From Streptomyces hyaluromycini (GTDB taxonomy: Bacteria; Actinomycetota; Actinomycetes; Streptomycetales; Streptomycetaceae), in assembly GCF_002217755.1 (NCBI RefSeq), contig NZ_BCFL01000028.1, positions 150,063-214,062 of the forward strand: a stretch of DNA of 64,000 bases, written 5' to 3'. Numbering within the stretch: position 1 is the first letter of the stretch; the number at the start of each line of letters is the position of its first letter. The notes under the pieces were generated by a model. The model saw nothing but the letters and a program-made list of their open reading frames with translations. It was not told the origin of the DNA and searched no databases. Both the position numbers and the translations under genes were made by a program. Below are positions 16,112 to 23,406 of this stretch, one piece after another.

Positions 16112-17800
16112 ATGTCACAGACCAACAGCCCGCTGCCCCGTCAGGTCGCCGACACCTTCGTCGACGAGCTCATCGCCCTCGATCCGATCACCGGTACTTT
16201 CCTCGGCGTCAAGGAGAGTTCGAGCCGGCTGCCCGACACCTCGCCGGCCGGCGCGGAGGCGCTCGCCCGGCTCCAGCGCGACACGCTCGCCAAGCTCGAC
16301 GAGGCAGAGCGGCAGCCCGGTGCGGACAGTGACATCGAGCGTCGCTGCGCGCGCCTGCTGCGCGAGCGGCTCAGTGCCTCCCTCGCCGTGCACGAGGCCG
16401 ACGAGAGCCTGCGTTCCGTCAGCAACCTGAGCTCCGTCGCGCACGCGGTGCGCCAGGTGTTCACGGTGACGCCCACCGCCACCGAGGAGGACTGGTCGGC
16501 GGTCGCCGAACGGCTGCGCGCGGTGCCGGCCGCGCTGGAGGGCTACCGGCAGTCCCTCGAACTCGGCCTGGACCGCAAGCTGTACGGCGGTCCGCGCGCC
16601 ACCGCGACCTTCGTCGGACAGCTCGGCGAATGGGCCGACACGGGCGACGGCAAGGGCTGGTTCGAGCAGTTCGCGGCGTCCGGTCCCGAGGCGCTGCGCG
16701 CCGAGCTGGACGAGGCGGCCCGCTCCGCCACCGAGGCGGTGCTGGCGCTGCGCGACTGGATGCGGGACGTGTACGCGCCGGCGGTCGAGGGCGCGCCGGA
16801 CGTGGTGGGCCGGGAGCGGTACGCCCGCTGGGTGCGCTACTTCAACGGCACCGACCTCGATCTGGACGAGGCGTACGCGTACGGCTGGTCCGAATACCAC
16901 CGGCTGCTCGGCGAGATGAAGGCCGAGGCCGAGAAGATCCTGCCCGGCGCGGCCACGCCGTGGGTGGCGCTGGCGCACCTGGACGAGCAGGGCACCCACA
17001 TCGAGGGTGTCGACGAGGTGCGGAGCTGGCTGCAGTCGGTGATGGACGAGGCCATCGAGAAGCTGGACGGCACCCACTTCGACCTGGCCGAGCGGGTGCG
17101 CCGGGTCGAGTCCCGGATCGCTCCGCCCGGCAGCGCGGCGGCGCCGTACTACACGCCGCCGTCGGACGACTTCTCGCGCCCGGGCATCACCTGGCTGCCG
17201 ACCATGGGCCAGACCCGGTTCCCGGTCTACGACCTGGTCTCGACCTGGTACCACGAGGGCGTGCCCGGCCACCACCTCCAGCTGGCGCAGTGGAAGCACA
17301 TCGCCGAGAACCTCTCCCGCTACCAGGCCAGCGTGGGCATGGTCAGCGCCAACGCCGAGGGCTGGGCGCTGTACGCGGAGCGGCTGATGGACGAACTGGG
17401 CTTCCTCACGGACCCGGAGCGCCGCCTCGGCTACCTGGACGCGCAGATGATGCGGGCCGCGCGGGTCATCATCGACATCGGCATGCACCTGGAGCTGACG
17501 ATCCCGGACGACTCCCCCTTCCACCCCGGGGAGCGCTGGACGCCCGCGCTGGCGCAGGAGTTCTTCGGCTCGCACAGCAGCCGGCCCGCGGACTTCGTGG
17601 AGAGCGAGCTGACCCGCTACCTGTCCATGCCGGGGCAGGCCATCGGCTACAAGCTGGGCGAGCGGGCCTGGCTGCTGGGCCGGGAGCGGGCCCGGGAGCG
17701 GCAGGGCGCCGGCTTCGACCTCAAGTCCTGGCACATGGCGGCCCTGTCCCAGGGTTCGCTGGGCCTGGACGACCTGGTGGACGAGCTGTCGCAGCTCTGA
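16112..17800 (+). CDS. DUF885 family protein, probable zinc metallopeptidase-like
   Basis: A 562-residue protein from ATG 16112, preceded by GAGGA at about nine bases; ATG 16103 is an alternative. The helical body ends in the DUF885 signature HEGVPGHHLQLAQWK near residue 385, an HExxxGH-type potential zinc site, followed by NAEGWALYAERLMDELG, whose glutamate is the usual third ligand. DUF885 proteins resemble M32-like peptidases but few have been characterised. There is no signal peptide, so it is probably cytoplasmic. It lies 33 bp after the Lrp gene but is not obviously functionally related. Confidence 0.85.
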   Translation: MSQTNSPLPRQVADTFVDELIALDPITGTFLGVKESSSRLPDTSPAGAEALARLQRDTLAKLDEAERQPGADSDIERRCARLLRERLSASLAVHEADESLRSVSNLSSVAHAVRQVFTVTPTATEEDWSAVAERLRAVPAALEGYRQSLELGLDRKLYGGPRATATFVGQLGEWADTGDGKGWFEQFAASGPEALRAELDEAARSATEAVLALRDWMRDVYAPAVEGAPDVVGRERYARWVRYFNGTDLDLDEAYAYGWSEYHRLLGEMKAEAEKILPGAATPWVALAHLDEQGTHIEGVDEVRSWLQSVMDEAIEKLDGTHFDLAERVRRVESRIAPPGSAAAPYYTPPSDDFSRPGITWLPTMGQTRFPVYDLVSTWYHEGVPGHHLQLAQWKHIAENLSRYQASVGMVSANAEGWALYAERLMDELGFLTDPERRLGYLDAQMMRAARVIIDIGMHLELTIPDDSPFHPGERWTPALAQEFFGSHSSRPADFVESELTRYLSMPGQAIGYKLGERAWLLGRERARERQGAGFDLKSWHMAALSQGSLGLDDLVDELSQL

Positions 17801-17838
17801 CGGTACGGGCCTGCGCCCGAGGAGCGGCAGGACCCGAC

Positions 17839-17863
17839 GGGCGCCCACCGCGTGTGGGTGCCC
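17839..17863 (+). terminator. Hairpin after the DUF885 gene
   Basis: GGGCGCCCAC and GTGGGTGCCC form a 10-bp stem with one mismatch around a short loop, about 40 bp beyond the stop codon. This is a plausible terminator before the membrane-protein gene. Confidence 0.5.
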
Positions 17864-17982
17864 GGCGGCGGCCGCGGCCGGGGCGGCGCAGGTCTGCCGT
17901 TCGGGGGTGCTCCGGTGGCGGTGGCCGGTGGCAGCGGGCTTGCTGGTGCCGGGGGTCACCGGACACAGGAAGCGAGCCGCGC

Positions 17983-18672
17983 ATGCAGACCTCCACGCCC
18001 CCACGGCAGCCGTTGCAGACCCCGCGCGCCGCCGGCGTCGCCGGGATCGTCTTCGCGCTGCTGCTCGCGGCCGCCATGGTGCTGATCCGGCTGGGCATCC
18101 CGCAGGGCGCCGACGCGGTCACCGCCCAGCAGCCGGATCCCGCCCAGCTGAGCGCCGTCCGCGCGGCCCTGATGCTGGTGCCGTTCGCCGGCATCTTCTT
18201 CCTGTGGTTCGTCGGCGCCGTCCGCTCGCACGTCGGCGACGCCGAGGACCGGTTCATGGCCACCGTGTTCCTCGGCAGCGGCCTGGTCTTCACGGCCACC
18301 ATGTTCGGCGCCGCCGCGGCGGCCGCGGCCGTGCTCGACACCGCTCACCCGGCGGGCACCTCGCCGTCCCGGCCCACCTGGAACTTCGGCCAGCACCTCG
18401 CGTACACGCTGATGACCGGGTACGCGATGCGGATGGCGGCCGTCTTCGCCTGTTCCGCGTCGGTGATCGGGCACCGCCTGGGCATCCTGCCGCGCTGGCT
18501 CACGCGGCTGGGCTTCCTGACCACCCTGGTCCTGCTGTTCGTGTCGGCCGCGGTGCCCTGGGCCGAGCTGGTGTTCCCGGCCTGGTCGCTGCTGCTCAGC
18601 GCGTACATCGTCATGGAGAGCTTCCGCCGCTCCGCCGCGGCCCCGGTGACACCGGCGCCCCCGGCAGCCTGA
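17983..18672 (+). CDS. Small integral membrane protein, function unknown
   Basis: A 229-residue protein from ATG 17983 with five hydrophobic segments: residues about 19-36, 63-83, 95-117, 145-165 and 172-205. The short N terminus is cytoplasmic-like and the tail is Pro/Ala-rich. I do not recognise a named family. It lies on the same strand 140 bp upstream of the ferredoxin gene, too far to insist on one operon. It starts 182 bp after the DUF885 stop, beyond a hairpin. The coding call rests on strong hydrophobic periodicity and high third-position GC. Confidence 0.75.
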   Translation: MQTSTPPRQPLQTPRAAGVAGIVFALLLAAAMVLIRLGIPQGADAVTAQQPDPAQLSAVRAALMLVPFAGIFFLWFVGAVRSHVGDAEDRFMATVFLGSGLVFTATMFGAAAAAAAVLDTAHPAGTSPSRPTWNFGQHLAYTLMTGYAMRMAAVFACSASVIGHRLGILPRWLTRLGFLTTLVLLFVSAAVPWAELVFPAWSLLLSAYIVMESFRRSAAAPVTPAPPAA

Positions 18673-18812
18673 CGGCTCACCCGATCGGCGGGCCCCGGCG
18701 CGCGACCGCGGGTCCTGGCTCCCATGCTGGCGTGCGGGGAGTTCTCCGCCGTCCGAGACCTGAACGACGGATCGCGGTACGCACCGGACCTGGCCACCGG
18801 AAGGGCGGAGCC

Positions 18813-19043
18813 ATGATGCGCCTTGTCGTCGACCTCAACAGATGTCAGGGATACGCGCAGTGCGCGTTCCTCGCTCCGGACGTCTTCGCCATGCACGGCG
18901 AGGAGTCGCTCGTCTACAACCCGCAGGCCGAGCAGGAGCAGCGGGAGCGGGTGGCGCGCGCCGTCGCCGCCTGCCCGGTGCAGGCGATCACCGCCGACGG
19001 CCTGGACGGATGCGCGGGAGGGACCTCCGATGCCGCCCACTGA
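18813..19043 (+). CDS. Ferredoxin, [3Fe-4S] type, P450 electron donor
   Basis: A 76-residue acidic protein with CQGYAQC near residues 11-17 and AACPVQAI near residue 54. Three cysteines are positioned for a [3Fe-4S] cluster, and the place of a fourth ligand is taken by a non-cysteine (the CxxxxxC spacing lacks the central Cys), as in actinomycete P450 ferredoxins. It starts at ATG 18813; ATG 18816 is the next codon. The end overlaps the reductase start by 14 bp. With the reductase and the P450 downstream it forms a complete NAD(P)H-to-P450 electron chain. Confidence 0.93.
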   Translation: MMRLVVDLNRCQGYAQCAFLAPDVFAMHGEESLVYNPQAEQEQRERVARAVAACPVQAITADGLDGCAGGTSDAAH

Positions 19044-20424
19044 CTATCTCGACTGGCTGCGGCGCGAGGGCCGGATCGTGGTCGTGGGTGCCTCGCTGGC
19101 CGGACTGCGGGGCGCCGAGACGCTGCGCGCCGAGGGGTTCGGCGGCGAACTCACCATGATCGGCGACGAGCCGTACGAGCCCTACGACCGGCCGCCGCTG
19201 TCCAAGGCGGTGCTGCTCGGCAGGGCGGCCCCGCACCACACCGAGCTGCCGCACCGCCGGGAGATCGACGCGAAGTGGCGGCTCGGTGTCGCGGCCACCG
19301 GTCTCGACATCGAGGCCAGGCGGGTCCGGCTGGCCGACGGCGACGAGGTCGAGTACGACCGGCTGCTGATCGCGACCGGGGTGCGGGCCCGGCCCTGGCC
19401 CAAGGAGGACGAGGCCCGCCTGGAGGGCGTGTTCACGCTGCGCACCCGGGACGACGCGGCCGCGCTGCTGCGCCGGCTCAAGGCCGGGCCGCGCCGGGTG
19501 TTCGTGATCGGCGCCGGGTTCACCGGGTCGGAGATCGCCTCGGCCTGCCGCGAGCAGGGCATCCCGGTCACCGTCGCGGAACGCGCGGGCGCACCGCTCG
19601 TGGGCGCCCTCGGCGGGGTGATCGGCGCGGTCGCGGCCGAGATGCACCGCGAGAACGGGGTGGACCTGCGCACCGGAGTCATGGTCACCGCGCTGGAGGG
19701 TGATCCGGTCGGGCGGGTGCGGGCGGTCCATCTGTCCGACGAGTCCATCGTCGAGGCGGACGTGGTGATCGTCTCGCTCGGCGCGACCCGCAACACCGAC
19801 TGGCTGACCGGTTCCGGTCTCGGCGCGGGCCCGCGGGGCATCGCCTGCGACGCGGGCTGCCGTGCCTTCGACTTCCGGGGGATCGTCACCGACGACATCT
19901 TCGTCGCCGGCGATGTCGCCCGGTCCCCGCACGCGCTGTTCGGCTACCAGTTCCTGTCCCTGGAGCACTGGGGCAACGCGGTCGCCCAGGCCGAGATCGC
20001 CGCGCACAACATGATCAGCCCGAGCGCCGAGCGCAGGCCGCACCTGTGGGTGCCGGCGTTCTGGTCGTCGCAGTTCGGCGTGAACATCAAGTCGGTCGGG
20101 GTTCCGCCGATGGGCGAGCAGATCATGATCACGCAGGGTTCGCTGGCCGAACGCAGGTTCGTCGGGGTGTACGGCCACAACGGCCGGACGATCGCCGCGG
20201 TGAGCTTCGACAACACGCGGTGGCTGGAATTCTACCAGCGGGAGATCGAGCGGGGCGCGCCGTTCCCGGTGGAGTTCCCGACGGTGGACCGCCGTCCCGA
20301 GGGCCGGGTGCCGGTCGACTCCGACTTCCCGGACCCCGCCCTGCCGACGCACGGCCCCATGGTGACCCTCAGCGGCTACTCGCCGACCGACCAGCAGCTG
20401 GTCTTCCACCCCGCCCGCCACTGA
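19030..20424 (+). CDS. FAD-dependent ferredoxin reductase
   Basis: A 464-residue protein. The N-terminal FAD-binding motif is VVVGASLAGLRGAETLR (residues about 17-33) and the NAD-binding motif VFVIGAGFTGSEIASA lies near residue 158. DDIFVAGDVARSPHALFGY near residue 285 is the second FAD motif. This is the layout of class I ferredoxin (rubredoxin/putidaredoxin-like) reductases. An extra C-terminal region of about 60 residues ends GYSPTDQQLVFHP. It overlaps the ferredoxin gene and precedes the P450 by 34 bp, so it presumably passes electrons from NAD(P)H to that ferredoxin. Confidence 0.93.
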   Translation: MPPTDYLDWLRREGRIVVVGASLAGLRGAETLRAEGFGGELTMIGDEPYEPYDRPPLSKAVLLGRAAPHHTELPHRREIDAKWRLGVAATGLDIEARRVRLADGDEVEYDRLLIATGVRARPWPKEDEARLEGVFTLRTRDDAAALLRRLKAGPRRVFVIGAGFTGSEIASACREQGIPVTVAERAGAPLVGALGGVIGAVAAEMHRENGVDLRTGVMVTALEGDPVGRVRAVHLSDESIVEADVVIVSLGATRNTDWLTGSGLGAGPRGIACDAGCRAFDFRGIVTDDIFVAGDVARSPHALFGYQFLSLEHWGNAVAQAEIAAHNMISPSAERRPHLWVPAFWSSQFGVNIKSVGVPPMGEQIMITQGSLAERRFVGVYGHNGRTIAAVSFDNTRWLEFYQREIERGAPFPVEFPTVDRRPEGRVPVDSDFPDPALPTHGPMVTLSGYSPTDQQLVFHPARH

Positions 20425-20458
20425 CCGCGCCCCGGCCCCGACGCTGCAAGGAACTGTC

Positions 20459-21688
20459 ATGACGCAGACCTCGATGTTGCGCCAGATCACCGACTTCGCG
20501 AACCGCGCCAACCCGTACCCGCTGTACGAGGAACTCCGCAAGACTCCGGTGCTGCACGAGGAGGAGGACGGCCCCTACATCATCAGCACCTACCACGACA
20601 TCGAGGCTCTGCTCCATGATCCCCGGATCAGCTCCGACGAGTCCAACGTGACCGTCGGCGGGGACGACGAGCTGTCCGGTCCGGAGGCGACGGGGCTGCC
20701 GCCGAGCTTCATCCGGCTCGACCCGCCGGAGCACGACCGGCTGCGCCGGATCGCCAACAGCTCCTTCGGGCCGCCGCACCGGCCGCACCGGATCGACGAC
20801 ATGCGCGGCCAGCTGGAGGAGATCATCACCGAGCTGATCGACGGCCTCGGGGACGCGCGGGAGATCGACCTGGTCGACCAGGTCGCCTACCCCTTCCCGG
20901 TCACCGTGATCTGCCGGCTGCTCGGTGTGCCGCGCGAGGACGAGCCCCGGTTCCGGGCCTGGGTCGACCCGATCGTCGCCGGGCTGGATCCCGACTCCCG
21001 CACGGCCGCCGAATCCCAGCGGACCGCGCAGGAGGCCCGGCTGCAGCTCGGCATGTACCTGAACGGGCTGGTGGAGCAGCGCACCAAGGAGCCGCGCGAG
21101 GACATGCTGTCCGACCTGGTGCACAGCAGCGGTCCGGACGGCGCCATGACGACCATGGAAGTGCTCAGCACGGCGGTGCTGCTGCTCATCGCCGGGCACG
21201 AGACGACCGTCAACCTCATCACCAACGGCATGCTGACGCTGCTGCGGTACCCGCAGTACCTGGAGCGGCTGCGCGACGACCCGGGGCTGTCGGTGCGGAT
21301 CGTGGAGGAGCTGCTGCGCTACGAGCCTCCGGTGCAGCTGCTGCCGCAGCGCACCTGCATCGCCGACCTGGAGGTGCACGGGGTGACGATCCCCAAGGGT
21401 TCGCGCATCTGGTTCGTGCTGGCCGCGGGCAACCGGGACCCGCACCGGTTCACGGATCCCGACCGCTTCGACCCGGACCGCCAGGACATCCAGCATCTCG
21501 GCTTCGGCAGCGGCATCCACAGCTGCTTCGGTGCCCCGCTGGCCCGCCTCGAAGCCCAGATCGCGCTGGCCCGGCTGGCCGGCCGGCTCGACAACCCGCG
21601 GCTCGTCGAGGACCCGCCGCCGTACCGTCCGAACGCGGTGCTGCGCGGTCCGCGGCACCTCAACATCTCGGTCGACGGCATCAAGTGA
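20459..21688 (+). CDS. Cytochrome P450
   Basis: A 409-residue soluble class I P450. The I-helix motif is LIAGHETTVN near residue 242, the K-helix ExxR lies in VEELLRYEPPVQLLPQR, and the heme-binding loop is FGSGIHSCFGAPLAR with Cys near residue 358. There is no membrane anchor. The linked ferredoxin and reductase supply electrons. The gene set (3Fe-4S ferredoxin, reductase, P450) recalls the CYP147 neighbourhood of Streptomyces, but I cannot confirm the subfamily. Substrate is unknown, and no biosynthetic cluster surrounds it, so a stand-alone hydroxylase is likely. It follows AAGGA at a good distance. Confidence 0.95.
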   Translation: MTQTSMLRQITDFANRANPYPLYEELRKTPVLHEEEDGPYIISTYHDIEALLHDPRISSDESNVTVGGDDELSGPEATGLPPSFIRLDPPEHDRLRRIANSSFGPPHRPHRIDDMRGQLEEIITELIDGLGDAREIDLVDQVAYPFPVTVICRLLGVPREDEPRFRAWVDPIVAGLDPDSRTAAESQRTAQEARLQLGMYLNGLVEQRTKEPREDMLSDLVHSSGPDGAMTTMEVLSTAVLLLIAGHETTVNLITNGMLTLLRYPQYLERLRDDPGLSVRIVEELLRYEPPVQLLPQRTCIADLEVHGVTIPKGSRIWFVLAAGNRDPHRFTDPDRFDPDRQDIQHLGFGSGIHSCFGAPLARLEAQIALARLAGRLDNPRLVEDPPPYRPNAVLRGPRHLNISVDGIK

Positions 21689-21695
21689 CGGTCGG

Positions 21696-22211
21696 TCAGG
21701 ACTGGAGGCGGCGCAACTGCACCAGGCCCAGCCAGGTTTCCGGGCCGGGCCTGGTGTAGGCGGCGCGTACCGCGTAGGTGCCGGGCTCCAGCGGGACCCG
21801 CAGATGGTCGCCGCCCTCGGCCTCGCCGCCCGGCCAGGCCGAGTCGAACAGGACGACGGGGCCCGGAACATGCCAGCGGATCTCGTTCTCCCACACGGCG
21901 CCGTCGAGGGCGGCGGGCACCTGCGCCAGGAGTTCCTCCTCCGAGTTGGCGGCCGACCACCGTACGAAGGTGCCGTGGTCCGGCAGGAAGGACGTCGAGG
22001 CGGGTTCGTCGCCGAGTACCAGGGCCGTGCTGTCCCCGACCGGGAGCAGTCCGACATAGCCGTCGACCTCGCAGGCCCGGTCGTAGTCGGTGGCCAGGTC
22101 CTCGCTGTCGGCGCCGGCCCAGAACGGCAGGACCGTCTCCGGGACCGCCACCAGCGGGCCGCCGCCCGACTCCACCCACTCCACCGCGCCTGGATCCGCA
22201 TATCGAGTCAT
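21696..22211 (-). CDS. Imm21-like immunity protein family
   Basis: A 171-residue acidic protein. The N-terminal WVESGGGPLVAVPETVLPFW and DYDRACEVDGYVGLLPVGD are the features I associate with Imm21, a family that neutralises toxin domains of bacterial polymorphic toxins. It has no signal peptide or membrane segment. No toxin, WXG100 or secretion gene is visible on either side, so it is an orphan copy here. The gene is convergent with the P450 (7 bp between stops). The family assignment is from recognition of conserved segments; the immunity role in this strain is inference. Confidence 0.75.
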   Translation of the reverse strand: MTRYADPGAVEWVESGGGPLVAVPETVLPFWAGADSEDLATDYDRACEVDGYVGLLPVGDSTALVLGDEPASTSFLPDHGTFVRWSAANSEEELLAQVPAALDGAVWENEIRWHVPGPVVLFDSAWPGGEAEGGDHLRVPLEPGTYAVRAAYTRPGPETWLGLVQLRRLQS

Positions 22212-22258
22212 GGGGTGAACCTACACGGACAGCGATGGCACAGGTTCGCCTCCGGGAA

Positions 22259-22732
22259 TCAGCAACCGCAGTCGCCCGCGACGGGTGCCGTGAGCGGGTC
22301 CGGGGCGCGCCGCTCACGCCCCTGCCAGGTCGCGAACTCGAAGCCCTCACGCACCCAGTACTCGAATCCGCCGAGCATCTCCTTGACCTGGTAGCCGAGT
22401 TCGGCCAGTGCGAGGGCGGCGCGGGTCGCGCCGTTGCAGCCGGGACCCCAGCAGTACGTCACCACGGGCACGGCCTTGTCGAGGAGTTCGGCCGCCTGCT
22501 CGGGGATGAGCGCGGTGGGCAGGTGTACGGCGCCGGGGATGTGGCCCTGGTCCCAGGACTCGGTCGAGCGGGAGTCCAGGACGGCGAAGCCGGGGTCGCC
22601 GCCGGCCGCCAGGGCTGCGGCCACGTCGGAGACGTCGGCGTGGAAGGCGAGGCTCGCCCGGAAGTGGGCGGCGGCCTCGGCGGGTGCGGCGGGTGCGACC
22701 CGCAGGACGGGGCTGACGGTGCTGGCGGTCAT
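22259..22732 (-). CDS. Rhodanese-like sulfurtransferase
   Basis: A 157-residue single-domain protein from ATG 22732. AVLDSRSTESWDQGHIPGAVHLP near residues 50-72 is the CH2A-type rhodanese motif. The active loop is YCWGPGCNGATRAA with catalytic Cys near residue 94, and a second Cys lies four residues later in the same loop. The C terminus ends in CGC, an additional cysteine pair. Rhodaneses move sulfane sulfur. It is divergent from an Lrp regulator (134-bp spacer), its likely controller. Confidence 0.88.
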   Translation of the reverse strand: MTASTVSPVLRVAPAAPAEAAAHFRASLAFHADVSDVAAALAAGGDPGFAVLDSRSTESWDQGHIPGAVHLPTALIPEQAAELLDKAVPVVTYCWGPGCNGATRAALALAELGYQVKEMLGGFEYWVREGFEFATWQGRERRAPDPLTAPVAGDCGC

Positions 22733-22866
22733 GTCGGGCCTTTCGCTCACCGCCTGGGCGGCGGATCTCCATGCCCGGAAATCTACGGCCGGTGATACCG
22801 CTCCCTGAAGGTGCGACCCCCGGCTCCGCCCTTGTCCGGCCGGGGATTCCCTGTTATCCATCCCCC

Positions 22867-23313
22867 ATGACCGACTTTTCCCCGGACGCCACCGACCGGC
22901 GCATTCTCGACGTCCTCCAGCGCGAGGGCCGGGCCAGCTTCGCCGAGCTGGCGCGGGCCGTCGCGATGTCCCCGAGCGCGGTGACCGAGCGGGTGCGCCG
23001 GTTGGAGGAGGCGGGCGTGATCCAGGGGTACGCGGCGGTGGTCGACCCGGAGCGCCTCGGCCTGCCGATCCTCGCCTTCGTCCGGCTGCGCTACCCCAAC
23101 GGCAACTACAAGCCCTTCCACGACCTGGTCGCCGCCACCCCGGAGATCCTGGAGGCGCACCACGTCACGGGCGACGACTGCTTCGTCATCAAGGTCACCG
23201 CTCGCTCCATGCGCCACCTGGAGGAGATCTCCGGCCGGATCGGCACCCTGGGCTCGGTGACGACGAGTGTCGTCTACTCCTCGCCACTCCCCCGCCGGGC
23301 GGTCAGCACCTGA
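22867..23313 (+). CDS. Lrp/AsnC-family transcriptional regulator (rhodanese-linked)
   Basis: A 148-residue protein from ATG 22867. Helix-turn-helix at residues about 8-60 (DRRILDVLQREGRASFAELA, then MSPSAVTERVRRLEEAGVI), followed by an RAM domain with HHVTGDDCFVIKVTARSM near residue 100. A Cys in the effector region (DDCF) could make it thiol-sensitive, which is speculation. It is divergent from the rhodanese gene, suggesting it regulates it in response to cysteine or a related metabolite. Confidence 0.92.
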   Translation: MTDFSPDATDRRILDVLQREGRASFAELARAVAMSPSAVTERVRRLEEAGVIQGYAAVVDPERLGLPILAFVRLRYPNGNYKPFHDLVAATPEILEAHHVTGDDCFVIKVTARSMRHLEEISGRIGTLGSVTTSVVYSSPLPRRAVST

Positions 23314-23315
23314 AC

Positions 23316-23360
23316 CGCGCCCCGTAGGGGCGCGGGGAACTGCGCGACCAGCCACGACGG
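23316..23360. repeat. Copy 2 of the dispersed intergenic element, with terminator hairpin
   Basis: It begins with the perfect hairpin CGCGCCCC-GTA-GGGGCGCG (23316-23334) and continues GGGAACTGCGCGACCAGCCACGACGG. It starts 3 bp after the Lrp stop and ends about 47 bp before the sbcC stop, so it serves convergent genes. The same core is present inverted at 50173-50218. Confidence 0.7.
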
Positions 23361-23406
23361 CGCCGCAGTCGCCAGACGGCAGATCGCGGCACTTCCAGCG
23401 GCGCAC

